Positions 46,301 to 59,135 of a DNA stretch of 64,000 nucleotides are shown piece after piece. The number at the start of each line of letters is the position of its first letter. The first letter of the stretch is position 1. Made by a program: the position numbers and the translations under genes. Source of the DNA: Rhododendron vialii (lineage: Eukaryota > Streptophyta > Magnoliopsida > Ericales > Ericaceae); the NCBI RefSeq assembly GCF_030253575.1, contig NC_080557.1, forward strand, positions 43,290,501 to 43,354,500, read 5' to 3'. A model generated the notes under the pieces. The model worked only from the letters and a program-made list of their open reading frames with translations, was not told the origin of the DNA and did not search any database.

Positions 46301-49300
46301 AGATAAACCAATGACAAAATGCCCTTGTAGCTAGAGCCAAAGGAATTCTCTCGATACCGCTTGCCTAAAATCAGAAAAGCTGAAAATGGCGCCTAATAAT
46401 AAGGAGAAAAATCGGACTAGGTTTATGTGCTCCAGTTTTGTAACTTGTTTTTTGGTTTTCCTTCTGTCATTTACCTTCTTGTTACTTGCCATATTGTTAT
46501 CCTGTTGAGGTTTATTTGAGGATGTTTTTCCTCAGACGCTGGAAAGTACTGGTGTAGTATTGTTTTTTTGTTTTTTTTATTTATACCGTTTAAGCATGAT
46601 CAGCAAGCACCATTCACCAGTTTTTTAGTCCTATGAGTCAAATAAGTAATTAACATGTTAGACTCTTGGAAGAAATTACTGTTGTAAACTTGCTACCTTA
46701 TTTGAAGGGCTCAAAGTAGAGAAGCAAATCCAATTACAGTGCTTACAAACATTCACCTGGTTATAGTAAGTAGGCATCCATGTTAGAAGAATAAATGTTC
46801 CCCAATTGTGACAGAAGTGACAGACTATTAAGGCCCACACAGGTGATTTTGACAAGATTAATCTCCAAGGTATCGATTTAACAGGCTCCTTCGACATGCT
46901 ATTCCTGAGAATTAACTTCTTTTCCTCAGGCCGCAGTTCAGGATCTTCAAGAGGTGAACTGTGTGCCTGCAGCAAAACTCCAAAGTGAAGCAATAGAATA
47001 CCATTTCTGCGGAACACCAGAACTAAATGATAAACAATCAGCTCCAAAAACATTATAACAGTATTTTTACGGGAGGAAAGAGGTCACAAAAACTAATAAG
47101 TTACCTTACTGAGCCACACTGCAACCCAAACAGTGCCTAGAGAACCAAAAGAGTAAAAGACAGATGGCCACCCAAAATCGTGTATCAGAAAGGGTGAAAA
47201 TGCCAGGCCAGTAACAGATCCAAGGTACATGCCACTATACACTAGGGCCAAGGATCTACTCCTTTCTGCTACAGGTACCCACTTTGATAGGAGATTATTC
47301 ATAGCTGGCATGGCAACACCCTGAAAGAGGAGAAACAGAACTTAAAACACTTCAAACCATCATAAGAGAGAGCTATTTCAAGGTGAACAAGTTTAAGAGT
47401 CTAAGCATATCTCCATTTGAGATTATGGATGCAAGTTATGCAACCTATAATTGCAACATTATGACATTTTTAATAGCAGATCTCCCTATTTTAAAAGTTA
47501 TTCAGTATTTCCTCCTTTTTTGTGCAAGATCTACAGTAATTTCGTTATCTATTGTCAACAATAAGGAAGGGAAAAAATAACCATAGAAATGAGTTTAGAG
47601 AACCAACCTCGCCAATTCCCATTAAGGCACGAACCACAAGCAAGAAGGGCAAGCCAACCTTCGCAGCAACGGGTGTCAGAGCTGTGGCAACAGACCACCA
47701 AACCACACCAAATGCCAAGACCACCTTTCCACCAACTTTGTCTGCCCAAATACCTCCAGCAATCTGAGCTTATTATCAAATATTCAGAAGAGAAGATTGA
47801 ACAAATTAGTTATGCAAAGAATGTGCACAACTTGAAGCACATGACGTCTAAATGTAAGTTAACAGAACTGACCAGTTATTAATATTCTAAAAACTGAAAT
47901 GTTTTCGTTCTTATATTACTCTAATAACTGTAGATGTGACACTTGATCTTTATGAGCAAATTCTAAGCCTGAAGCTAAGTATCACTTGAAGATAGGCTCA
48001 AAGGAACGAAACCTACCTGCCAGATGACTCAAAACGAAATCAAGAAAAGATCTTTGGTTACCTGGGTGAGAAGGTAGCCCCAGAAAAATGAAGATTGTAT
48101 CAAGCCAACTGTTGCTGGATTCCATTTGAACTCTTGGGACATGGGAAGTATGGCAATGCTCATGTTTACCTATCAAACAGTATCTGGTTAAACAATATAC
48201 TAGCCGTGTGCCTGTGTGTCACTGGTACTGTTAATCACTGCCAATAGTCACAAGAAAAGAGCAAATGCAAACATAAAGAATCACAGGTGTCTCGTTTAAA
48301 GGGACATTTGTCCTCATCCCATTTTACATTCTAAGGACAATGAAACGCTGTCTGCATGCACTCCTAGGTCCTAAGTCCTATCAATTATACAACCCTAAAT
48401 TGCTATTCGTTCACCTAAAACAAAAAAGCAGATTGACGATGATATGCACATTGATTAGATCAACTAAAACAGAATAAAAATTCACATGGGTATAGCTTAA
48501 TCAGTTTTTTAACAGTTCACGTTTTATATTTAACGAAGCTTCACAATAAAACAGCTATGGCCACAAAAGTTTCTTGGATTCAGTCTTTGTTGTCAGGGAC
48601 ATCCCTGACATTTTGGAGGCCCAAAGCAAACTCTAAGGTTGGAGCCCCTAAACGTACTTCTACCAGTAAAAATCCTAATGAAAAATAAATCTAGAAAATT
48701 AAAGTAACATTTACTCAAATAGAAAAAATCTCTGATTACCATACCTTAAAAGTATCACTTAAATATCAATCTCTTTGCATTTTTAACAGCAAAAATAGTA
48801 AGTCTGCTAGCATAATCAATCTTTCTTGTGATCTGCTTTTGAATAGATAGCATGTCTAACACATACGATATGACTGGTCGAGCGAAGATAAAATTTGATC
48901 AACTCCTTTAACCCTTTCCTTTAACAACTTTTGTAAAATTGGAACTAAAATTTATTTCACTCAACAGATTCGTGTCATTACAAGCTACAATTACACACAT
49001 ACTAGCTCACTGTTTATACAATCACTAACCGACTACTTACTCTAGCCAATTCCAATGCCACACGCTCGGCCAATCATATTGCAAGAAAATAATCTTGTTC
49101 AGCATAACTAACTAAACCTGTGACTGCCTAGCTACCTAACTGACGCTGCTGCACTTTCATCCACACGGCTACTAGACTCACCTCCACTTGACATGGCTGG
49201 CTTCCTTTACCCTATTGCTATAAGACTTTCGATATCAGGACAATCGGGCCCTCTTGTTTATGGTACATTTACAATAGAATTATTTTTCCATACCTGTTAT

Positions 49301-50078
49301 AACACTGTATAAAGTTTGGAGGAGCCTTGCCTTATGTTCGTATATTGACTTAGATTTCTTGGAGGGTTCCAACTTAAAACAAATTGGCAATAGGTGAGTA
49401 ACCTTTAGATTATGCTATCAACCAAGCTTAGGTGGCTTAGATAAGCGATATGGGATGAAGTCAAACATTGACTTTCATTTGTTTCCCTGGATTTAAACAA
49501 TATTTGAGCACATGCCCATGGAAATGAATAAAAAATATCTAAATTAAAAGGAAATTAAACATTTTTTTTTTATTAATCTCTGAATTCAAAAATTACAGAG
49601 ATTAAACATTATGCACCATTATGGAAAAACTTCCCGAATACTATTATTAGGTAATTAAATAAAAGCTTACTCTATCCATATTGCAGAGTAGAAACGCAGA
49701 AAAGCAGAGGACTACAATCACCCAACGCTTCGGGAACTCTTCCCACCACGGAACCGCACTCTCCAATTCGCCATCAACATCGTCCCCCTCCCTTTTGAAA
49801 ACGACATCGCCCAAGGCGTCCTCCAATTTCACTGCCTTGGGCGCCGAGTCCGACTTCACTTCCGCCCACACTCTCCCAACTCTTCTCCGAACCGAACCGT
49901 CAGAAAACGGAGACGAAACGCGACGATTTCCTGCGCGGTCGGCCGGGAGAAAACGGAGACGAAACAGCGATTCGGAACAGGAAATCTTTCTCGAAACGGA
50001 AATGTCCGGCGGGAAGTTGTGTTTGGGAGATGAGTGGAAATCGGTGGGGAGAGAGATTAGAAGGGCTCTCGCGTTCAT
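43385..50078 (-). CDS. PHT4;1: Plastid phosphate transporter PHT4;1/ANTR1, 10 exons
   Basis: Exons (minus): 50078-49671, 48169-48062, 47763-47608, 47320-47105, 46966-46757, 46075-45938, 45791-45690, 45432-45367, 45060-44976, 43482-43385. All are GT-AG and in phase, giving 528 residues. Residues 1 to about 90 form an Arg/Ser-rich transit peptide beginning MNARALL, as in Arabidopsis ANTR1. An MFS body starts at [27 protein letters not shown]. Diagnostic stretches are [96 protein letters not shown] and the C-terminus [12 protein letters not shown]. The family carries sodium-dependent phosphate transport, PHT4;1 in thylakoid membranes. Introns 1 and 9 are long (about 1.5 kb each), and intron 9 holds a solo LTR. 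No defect was seen. Confidence 0.94.
43915..44458. mobile_element. Solo LTR in PHT4;1 intron 9
   Basis: Begins TGTTGGAATTTATTTATG, ends GGTTTATCA, and is flanked by GATTT (43910-43914, 44459-44463). It carries a TATA-like CTATATAAAGG at about 44215 in plus orientation, antisense to the host gene. Probably copia type from its length and terminus. Confidence 0.83.
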
Positions 50079-50143
50079 GGCTGCGAGAGCGATGAACTCG
50101 CTACAGCTACAGCTACAGACTGTTCACAATAACAAAACGCAGC

Positions 50144-50144
<1 letters not shown>

Positions 50145-50177
<33 letters not shown>

Positions 50178-50206
50178 AGGGAGAGAGAGAGAGAGAGAGA
50201 GAGAGT
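50145..50206. repeat. (GT)n/(GA)n microsatellite in PHT4;1 5' region
   Basis: A GT run then a GA run lie about 70-130 bp upstream of the PHT4;1 ATG, so probably in the 5' UTR or core promoter (CA and CT on the coding strand). Confidence 0.92.
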
Positions 50207-50494
50207 GATTTTTGTTCTTGAGATTTTGGCGTTTGTTGGAGGAAAAACGAACGATTTTTTGATTGGTGTGGAGGGAAGGGGTTTTGATATTTGGGGTGGG
50301 GACTGGATGTCCAAATGACGCGTGTCTATTGGTTTTGGAAACGGGATTGGATAAACTAGGCCTGTCGTTTTACAAAAATGCTACGTACACGCTACAGAAT
50401 TCTACTACCAATAGTTTGGGGTGATTTCAGTTCGGTTCGGTCTGAGGTGAAATTTTTGAAGACCGATTTAGTTCGGTCCAAATATTTTTAGGAT

Positions 50495-51200
50495 TGTGAG
50501 CACGCGCCCCAAAAATTCGCGATTGGGTCCTTTTTTAAAAGATTGGGCGTGGCCCCTTTTTTTCGGAGAAAGCGCGGTGAAACGCTTCGATTCAAAGTCG
50601 TCACTCGGGTTTTAGCGGTGAAAACACCCAAGGAACCGAACTCAAAAACGTTTGCCACGTTTGTTTGATTTTGAAAAAGGCTTGTAGACTGGACCGTCGT
50701 CACCTTCGATATCTGAGGTTCGGGAGCCAGGTTACGAGAGGGGAAGGGTTTTATGGCACCCCTCTCGCTCAATCCGGAGATCGGTCTCTACTTGGGCATT
50801 TTAGTAAAGCATTTGCATTTTTCTCTCTTTTGATCATTTTTCTATCCAACTAGGGCGGGGGAACAGTTAATGGGGATTAAAACCGTAACAGCTTGAGATT
50901 TATATGACAAAAATGCTTTAATGGATTATTTGCTTGCAATACTAAATATAGATTGAGAACAAGCACTGAGGAGCTTGAATAAATTGAAGTACGCTGCCCT
51001 GAAAGAACGTAAGCAGGTTCTGTCAACATGCACTGGCCGAGCCACTGCATGCTGATTGGACATGCGCACGCCACCCCATAACTGGCGTACTTCACTTGTT
51101 TGGTTGCTCAGTCTTTGTTTGCAATCCTCTGGGCTCTGGAAAGGGACCAGCGCACACCCAGGACAAACCACGCAGTTAATAAAGCAGAAATCCAATTTTT
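50495..51200 (-). mobile_element. LTR fragment related to the solo LTR at 16175-18112
   Basis: In reverse orientation it shares the end TGTG(A/G)GCA(C/T)GCG. Further shared phrases are ACGAGAGGGGAAGGGTTTTATGGCACCCC, CTCAATCCGGAGATCGGTCTCTACTT and GGGCGGGGGAACAGTTAAT, and a diverged GGTTTG...CCAGAGCCCA. The other LTR end is missing, so it is truncated near 51200, where a foldback begins. It lies in the upstream region of PHT4;1. Confidence 0.85.
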
Positions 51201-51204
51201 GGGG

Positions 51205-52185
51205 TTATTGCATCGTCATGACGAGAGGAATTTAAAAAGTAAAAAATTATTATCGAAATTCAATTTTTTTTGAATAAAGACGAAAAAATTGGCTTATTGG
51301 CTTATTTTTATCTTTATTCAAAAAAATTAGGTTTCGATCATAATTTTTTACTTTTTAGATTCCTATTGTTATGACGATGCAATAATTCTCAAAAAAATGA
51401 CGAAAAACTAACAAATATGAAAAAAATTTGAATAAGGACAAAAAAATTAGTCAGTTGGTTTATTTAGCTGAATAGGATTACTCATTCCCCTCTTGCCCTA
51501 ATATACCTCTGAACCAAAATATAGCTCATTATTCCATTCTCCATTGATAAGGAGGCACTTGGGAAGAAATTTGGTTATAATTTTCTACAAAAAGTTGTCA
51601 TCGAATTCAGCATTTTCATGATCAGCCATGAGGCATCATAACCACTGATATTGTCTACATGTTCAACTTGTGGACAAATACTGAGATGCCTTATTTTTCT
51701 GCATAGTACTGAAAATGCATATAGAACCATGTTCAAAAGTCACAACATGATATAGATTCAAAAGTCACAACATGATAAATAACCATGTCCAAAAGTCAGA
51801 ATATTATATAAACCCAATTCCAAATTTACCATGTCATAACCTAATACATAGACATAACAAATCACTCAACTCGGTTACAATAAACCTAACTTAACAGCCC
51901 AAGTGGTTACAAAAAATAGTGCATTGTCATTTCATTCATTTTCCTACACTTGGCCCATACACTGATTCCTGACTAGGAATATTGAAAAATAAACCTAAGC
52001 CAATTTTTTCGTCTTTATTCAAAAAAAAATTGAATTTCAATAATAATTTTTTACTTTTTAGATTCTTCTTGTCATGACGATGCAATAACTCCCAAAAAAT
52101 TGATGAAAAACTAACAAATACGAAAAAAAAATTGAATAAGGACAAAAAATAAGAAAGTTGGCTTATTTAGCCGAATGGGTCTGTT
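51205..52185. mobile_element. Foldback/hairpin element cluster
   Basis: TTATTGCATCGTCATGAC at 51205 pairs with ATGACGATGCAATAA ending at 51385, forming a ~180-bp hairpin with AT-rich arms (CGAAAAAATTGGCTTATT). A second copy of the right arm plus its downstream flank (51300-51480) recurs at about 51998-52185. Between them is AT-rich sequence with a repeated AAAAGTCACAACATGATA phrase. Probably one MITE family inserted twice or partly duplicated. Confidence 0.7.
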
Positions 52186-53143
52186 TTAACCTCAAAAAAG
52201 GGGGGGCCATATGATTTTGTTATTTAAAGGACTAACGGCGGACTAACGGAAGTTAGTAATTGGACCGAATTGAAACAAAATGGAAAGTACAGAGTGTAAA
52301 TCGAGCCAATTATAACTACAGGGACCAAATTGACACGAACACTAAACTACAAGGACTATTAGAGTTTTATTCCCATTTTTAAATGATTCATAATTTCCTT
52401 TTTACCCCTTTTTTTTATTGCAATAAAGTAACATTTTGAAAAAGTTGAAAGGTAAATGTGAAAATTAATTTGTTCCTTTTAACTTTTTAGATGTATTCAT
52501 TGTGTTTTCTAAATTAATAGTTAAATTTTTTAAGATTGGAAAAGCAAATTGGGACGGAGAGATATGGTAGGAACTCTACATTAGATATCCTTTTGCCATT
52601 TTAAGTCAAATAAACAATATCAAGTATGAATAGCTGCATCCGTCATCAAATGAGACTCTTGGTACTCTGAATATTGCTGGTGATCTGAACATGCATTACA
52701 TCCAAACGAGACTACTGATAATCTAAACTCCATTCAGTTGTCGGAAATCTTACATGAAAAGTGTGTTCTTAGAAAAAGTAAAGTAAAGGGAAAAACAACT
52801 TATTTTCTTGTGTGTCCAGTTAACAAAGAACTTCGCAAATAAACTAAAATTTCTTCTTTTTTTTTTGGCAGGATCTATTTGTAAGAACGTTTTATTTGTG
52901 GGTCTCACAACTTTCTAGGCAAAACAAACATTTGGAAATTATACAAAAGTTTATTTTCCAATCTTTTCCCATCCTTTCTGTCCAACCGAACGGGATCGTA
53001 ATTGTTCATTCTTCGAAGCGATGGGCCAATGAAAAGTGATTTAAAATCCCTAAAATTTGCATTAAAAGAAAGGGGGTTTTTTTTTTCGGGTGAAATATAG
53101 CTAGATGGTCATGATCATAAAAACTCCATTAATGCACCTCTAA
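52186..53143. other. Intergenic, no gene seen
   Basis: AT-rich. A phrase ggactaacggcggactaacgg at about 52230 resembles termini of TIR elements, but I could not pair it. No open frames of interest. Confidence 0.45.
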
Positions 53144-53488
53144 GAGCATCTCCAACCAATCCTCTAAAACAACAAAAATAGAGAATATATATAACATATT
53201 GATGGGAGATTTTGTAATTTAGTCCTTCTTTTTTCCATTTATAAGAGAATATTGGAAGAACCCATGGTATTTTTTAGAGATTTGGCCTCCAAATTTACTT
53301 TTGGATCTCTAAAAGTAGAGATCCTACTCTCATTTTGGAGACCAAATCTCTAAAAATTACCATGGGTACGTCCCTCCAAGATTCTATCATAAAGTGCAAA
53401 AATAGTGAATAAATTACAAAATCTTTCCTTAATATGTCACATCAATTCTCTACTTTTATGTTAATTTAGAGTTTGGTCGGAGATGCTC
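53144..53488. mobile_element. Tourist-type (PIF/Harbinger) MITE
   Basis: Ends GAGCATCTCCAACCA and TGGTCGGAGATGCTC with TAA duplicated on both sides (53141-53143, 53489-53491). Internal arms also pair (ccatggtattttttagagattt / aaatctctaaaaattaccatgg), so the whole element can fold. Confidence 0.92.
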
Positions 53489-53491
53489 TAA

Positions 53492-54568
53492 TATTTCCAT
53501 GTTTACACACACATCAATAAATGCACCATGGCATTGACTACCCATTACTCCAACAGCATTGCACAATGCATGGGAAGGTGGCCAGTTGGTAAGTCTTGCA
53601 TGCCTTTGCTTCGGTACTCCAGTTTCTACCCACAAACATGTGTAATAAACTCCCAAAAAAGGTTCAGAAGGCCGTTGAGAAAGAGAAGAAAAGAGACAAG
53701 AGAAAACTAAGGAAAAAGTAAAGAGAATACAAAAGTGGAACTGTGCTGCTACCTACCAACAGAAAACTAAATAGGTCAAGCACCAAAAGGTACTGTTCAC
53801 ACCTTATGACCTTAAGGACATAGTCTCATAGAATAATGACATACCAAACAAGGTTTTATAGCAGATTTCCTGAATCTCTCATTTCTGATGCATGCAGACA
53901 AAAGTTTTTCCCTTCAACTAAACTTGCCAAAAATTAGTTTCACTAGACATTGAAATCGTAGAAGAAAGTGAAAATTGGTTTTATCATTTTATTTCGCTTT
54001 AACTTGGAACCGCGTGCCTCGATCTAAAGTTTTGGTTGCTGCAGCTGGTTGGGATGGTTCAATGGCTACAATTGTCCCTATAATCCATTTCATCCATCTT
54101 GGTATTTTCTTTATCATGAACCTGCCCCGCAACTGTATTAGAAATGATGCATTGGCACTGGTGTAAAGCTAAGCAGAACGAGACTACTAAAGAGAGGATT
54201 AGCAATACTACGTAAAGTTCTAGAAATACTACATGCGAACTCATATTTTTCCCTGGTGGCTATGAAAAAGTGATGCAATCTCTTCACCAGATATATAGCA
54301 TTCCGAAGTCGTTAATGACATCTCATGAAATCTATTTTCCCATTCCTAACTAGCTCGGTCAATCAAGCAGACCCAACAATATTTTGCAACAGCTAAATTA
54401 GTTGGTAATCAATAGTCTCAAGACTTATTTACATGGTTTTAAAAATAACATAGTCGGTTATTAATTATAAGAAAACAAAACAAAAAGGAACAAGAGACTA
54501 GAGATTAGAGAGACGCAACTGGAAGGATTAAACGAGGTGCACGTAAGCTGATCTGGATATTGTTTGGT

Positions 54569-54571
<3 letters not shown>
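53492..54571. other. MYB 3' flank / intergenic
   Basis: No coding region was recognised. The right end is downstream of the minus-strand MYB gene. Confidence 0.45.

Positions 54572-54632
<61 letters not shown>
54572..54632. repeat. (GA)n microsatellite in the MYB 3' UTR
   Basis: About 30 GA units start 22 bp past the MYB stop codon. On the coding strand this is a CT tract inside the likely 3' UTR. Confidence 0.93.
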
Positions 54633-54633
<1 letters not shown>

Positions 54634-54653
54634 GCAATTGGAACACAAGCTAC

Positions 54654-57176
54654 TCAATATTGCCAGTTACCACCCAGAGAAAATTGAGTTGCATCAACCA
54701 TCTCCATCAAATCCATATCTTTCTTCCCACTGCAAGAAGCTTGACCAGTTATGGAATCCACCACCTTTATGTTATCAGAGTAATAATCCAGGGAAGGCGA
54801 AGCAACCAAAGGTCCGTCCAACAGATAGGAGAGGTAAAGATCAGAAGCCAAATGAGTCCTAGGAAGTTCTTCCTTCGAACGAACTAGATCATTTTGATCT
54901 AGTTTTGCCTCCACCGCAAAAGGGTTTTTCTCAATTGTATCACCAAAGAAGTTTATGATGAAGTTGAGTTCGTCGTCATGTGTTTGGTTCATCAACTGTG
55001 GAGAGTCATCAATGGATGACTCGGACATGCCGCTAGAAGAAAGTGAAAATTGGTTGGGTGATTCTTCAATGATAGTGGAGCCAGTGGAAGTGGGGGTGGG
55101 GGTGGTGGTGGTAGTGGGAATGGTGGTGGTGGTTTTGTGGTTGAGATTCTTGATGTAGTCTTGGAGTAAAGACAGTTTTGATTTTCCAATTTTGCCCTCT
55201 TGTTTCTTGATTGTTCTCTTTGAATTTTGTCTTCTTTTGGTGGCATTCCAGTGGTTCTTTATTGAATTTTCGGTCCTTCCTGGAATTCGCTTGGCGATTT
55301 CTGCCCATCTATTCCCAAGTATTTTATGAGCTTGAATCAACATCCTCTCTTCTTCTTCGCTCCATGTATCTTTCTGATACAACTCAGAAGAAAAGCAAAA
55401 ACAAAAGTAAATACTTTAAGAAGAAAAACAAAAGGAAACTATATTTAGAAAGAGAACAGACAATGCACTAGGTAGCCTAAGCTGTAGCATATATATCAAA
55501 AAATGATGGCATGAATGACAAACAAACCCTACAACATGCATACAAAGAAGAAACAAATATTACATGGAAACTATTTGGACAATAAGCATAAAAAAAAAAA
55601 AACATAAAATCGAACAAAGCACGTAAGGTGATCCGGATACTTGAGTTATCAAAAATAAACATATATCGACGGGTAATTATATGGAAGGAGAAAGGCCAGA
55701 CGGTGTGCTGTGAACCACCACCAAACACGGCATTAGCTTTGCAAGTTATGCCCTTATCACATGTAGAACAAAAAACCCTAACTAAGCCATTTTCTTCATT
55801 AATGAAGCTTTTCATCAATTAAGAAACTAAGGAATATCAAGAACTTGATATTGAGGGAGAAGTGTTCTTGATGAACTTTTTTTAAGCAATTATGTATAAC
55901 GATAAACTCAGGCGGTACTTGGTCATTGATTTGTAAAAGGAAATGAAAAGGGTAGTAAAAGTCTGACTTTCTTGCTTCATTATTTTCTTACATTTTCCTC
56001 TTCTTTTTATTATTTATTTATAAATTCTTAGGAGCCCATGCTCTAGCATGAATTGGGGATGGTAATGTGCAGTGGTATGCGCAACACTGTACTACGTACC
56101 TCCGAGCTCATCTCGACAACCAACGATTCATGCTCCAAATGCAAGAAATTGTTATGCATATCGGAAAAGGAAAACGAAAATGCAATCTAGGGTGGATTAT
56201 AATTATTTGACAACATGATCCAGAAAATCTCAAAATCCAAACCAAATCTAGATATCTGGCCATAGATATATATGTAAAATGCTACCAAAAATACTAGAAA
56301 GGCTTCTTAACTGAAAATCATTGAGGAACTTGATCACGAGTAGTGGTGAGAAAAAAATTCAAGCACATTTTTTGCGCAGAAATTTCACAAGAAAATATAA
56401 CCTTAATGAAAAACGATATATAGTAAGAGATCGAATTAAAACCTTGATATCAGGCCGCAAATGATTGTGCCATCGCTCGCGGCATTGCTTTCCGGCCCTG
56501 CCTACCATCTGCTTGGCTACTTGAGCCCATTTCTTGTCTCCATGTTTCTTCACCAACTTAAGCAATTTCCTTCACAAAAAGAAAAGAAATACAAAAAGCA
56601 TTGATGAAATTAATCTCTTCTCATCGCCAAGTCCATTTTCGCGTAAATAGAAGACAAATAAATCTTGCGTCGATAAAGGGAAACCGGAAAGAAAACCTAG
56701 AAGGGTGTGGAATTAACCTTCTTTCTTTTTTCGATCAGCGAATTAAAAAGGAAATTTTATTACAAATTTTTTTTTGCAATTTTAAGTCACCTGTCTTCTT
56801 CATCAGTCCATTGCCCTTTGATCAGATTTATGAAAGAGCCTCCTTTCGCTCTCTTTTCAATCCCTTTCGAGTTCCTCTCTCTTGATCCATCTTCCTCGTC
56901 CAAGTGCAAGTTAGGATTCACCACATTTCTTTGGATATCGAAAAGAAGGAGATGATGATTAATGTCTCCAATGCAATTTTTCTCCACCAAACTCGGCCAC
57001 GAAAACCCTTCGTCGACTGAGTAGCCACCAGTTGCACCACCATAAGAAGAGGAGAGACCATTGCCAAGGTTTTTTCCGGCCAACACGAACCTCTCTATGG
57101 CTGCAAATGGAAGACTGGGCTGATACGAAGAAGGGTTGTTTCGTAAATTCACATACCCAAAACCACCACCTTCCAT
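54654..57176 (-). CDS. R2R3-MYB transcription factor, MYB98/64/119 type
   Basis: Three exons (57176-56791, 56569-56443, 55373-54654) with GT-AG borders join to 410 residues. R2 is about residues 119-171 ([16 protein letters not shown]..., then [16 protein letters not shown]) and R3 about 172-221 ([20 protein letters not shown], then [28 protein letters not shown]). Both have the regular Trp pattern, and R3 begins with Trp rather than the usual plant Ile/Phe. This spelling, a long N-terminus before the repeats, and intron sites are typical of the MYB98/MYB64/MYB118/MYB119 group. In Arabidopsis these factors act in female gametophyte and seed development. The C-terminus has a Thr/Pro-rich stretch and acidic patches ([19 protein letters not shown]) that could activate transcription. 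An in-frame ATG 18 codons upstream (57230) is an alternative start, but MEGGGFG fits better. Exact orthology is not established. Confidence 0.92.
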
Positions 57177-57230
57177 GAGAGATAGCTTAAGGCAAGAAGA
57201 GAGAAAAAAAGGACTGTTTTTTAGCAACAA

Positions 57231-59135
57231 AAATTGCTCTCTCTTTAGAGTTTAGGAAGGTGTTTTTGTTTTGTTTTCTATTACTTGTAAAGACAAGTTT
57301 TAAAAGGCAAAGGGCTAATAGTGAGCCTTGTGAGGAGGTGCTGTAAGGGTTTGTAACCGTTGATCTTGGAGTCCATCCAACGGCTGAGAATGTTAGTTGA
57401 GTGTAACTCCTCAGCTTCCTTAATTCTCAGACAAATGTGGAAAAGAAAGGTGGAGAGATTAGTGGGTGGGAGGTAATTAAAACCTCCTCCAGTAATTAAT
57501 CATTTTCGTCAACAAAGCATAAATATTTTCTCCATTGTGATTTATATGGAAGGTTTTAATATGTTGGTAGCAACACATTGGTGCAATTATCTGGGCACTC
57601 CTAAAATTGGACGCAGCGGGTGCCTTCAACGTGAAATTCCTACTTTACCCCGTGTGTTAAGAAATTACTCTGGGTGAAATGGGGGTGATTTGTGAGATTA
57701 GATGCCATGTAGTACTTAACTAGAAGAGGGGTACCATTTGACAGAATTGATGGGAGCCCAAGTCTATTTGCTGAAATAATTGTAATTAGTAATTACCACA
57801 AGGGAGAGAATTAGGGAGAACTTGAAGTCCTGAAATTAATTGCTTGGAGGACTGCCAATATGTAGGGAAAAAATTCCAGTGATTTTTTTTTCTTCGGAAA
57901 GGGGAGGTGTTTTATTAAGGCATAGCAGGGTCTGAAGACCAAATATCTTGGAGGGCAAGGCTGATAAGCCATTGAGGGACAGGACCCCCAAAAGCTCTAA
58001 CCTAGCATCTAATAGGGGAACGTTTAGCAAACGAGATGGGCTATTCTATTACAAGTTCGCTTAGCGGTAATAAACGTACAAGAGGAAAAGGAGGAAACAA
58101 AGAGGTGCTCAAAATGTCAAGAACATAATTTACATTGATGGGATCAAAATTGTCATTGTGATTATAATAAATAGTAAATTATTTTTATTAATGTGGAGTT
58201 AGACACTGCTCGAATGCCCTCTACACTGTAACACGGGGATCTTATAGTGCACCTCTGCACTACAAAGGTATAGTACACAATCTAAGTCGTTTAAAATTGC
58301 TTTTAATGGTTCAAAATTGCTAAAAAAATATCCATCATGCAAAATACTATTTAAAATATGAACCTTTGAATATATAGATGAATGACTCGGATTGCGCATT
58401 ACACTTCAGGTCTGTGTCCGGAATGCCCTACCTCCGGTTTCTTTTCTCTCTAGTATAGTACACCAAATAATGTGAAATTATATAATAGCCCGAGAATACT
58501 GTCACATAATACTCCAGACTATTTTACAATCACACATTCCTATGGGGTCTACCATTAATAACCACAATAATCCAATTTAGAGAGTTTACACGATCACGAA
58601 ATTGGACAGCTTACGGATCAGATAGGGCTGGCTTTAACTTAAGTTTGGACGTCTTAGGCCCAGGCCCAAAAGGCCAAACAAAAAAGAGTGGTGTTCAGGG
58701 GCCCCAAGAAAACCTAAAAGTAAAGCCCAAACATATAGTACCTGCCAGTGGGCACTAGTTTTTACTTTGAATTACTCGTGTGGGCAAAGTCATAGTTTCA
58801 CTCCTAGAGTCGCAGCAATTACCGTTGATAGACGAATTAAGCTATTCGAGTTTGTGTTCGGTTTTTTTTTTTTTAAACTCGTCCAATTCGGTTTGTTATA
58901 CAAACAAATCAAGCTCGAATAATTTTTATACTTACCAAGCTATCAAACCAAGCTACTCTTCCGTTCCTTCTTTCTGCTCATGATGTTTAAAAGTTCAAGG
59001 TACTCGAGATTTGCAAGGATAAAGCTGTTTTGAGATCGGCTCACCTTGAGTAGATCTCGGGGATCCTGCGGTGCACTACAGACATGTGATGCGTGATCCA
59101 AATGGAAAAGAGAACCGCCTAGAGCTCTGCACATC
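57231..59135. other. MYB upstream region, no gene seen
   Basis: Contains the MYB promoter (no clear TATA). A retroelement-like phrase lies at about 57890-58060 (GTTTTATTAAGGCATAGCAGGG, GCAAACGAGATGGGCTATT). A possible decayed inverted-repeat element lies at about 58200-58440, where GAATGCCCTCTAC and GGAATGCCCTACCTCC occur near the ends in direct orientation. A dispersed-family fragment lies at about 58490-58560. None is firm. Confidence 0.4.

Noticed and set aside
48590-48660. Palindrome GTCAGGGACATCCCTGAC with GGAGGCCCAAAG in PHT4;1 intron 1
   Set aside because: Looks like a hAT-type terminus, but I could not find the other end or a duplication.
49681-50208. 175-codon plus-strand frame
   Set aside because: Exactly antisense to PHT4;1 exon 1 and running into a GA microsatellite; a shadow frame.
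19141-57176. Biosynthetic gene cluster linking GH3, CYP86A1 and PHT4;1
   Set aside because: A glucosidase and a P450 in one window can suggest a cluster. But CYP86A1 is a fatty-acid hydroxylase, the genes are 22 kb apart among housekeeping genes, and no other pathway enzyme is present.
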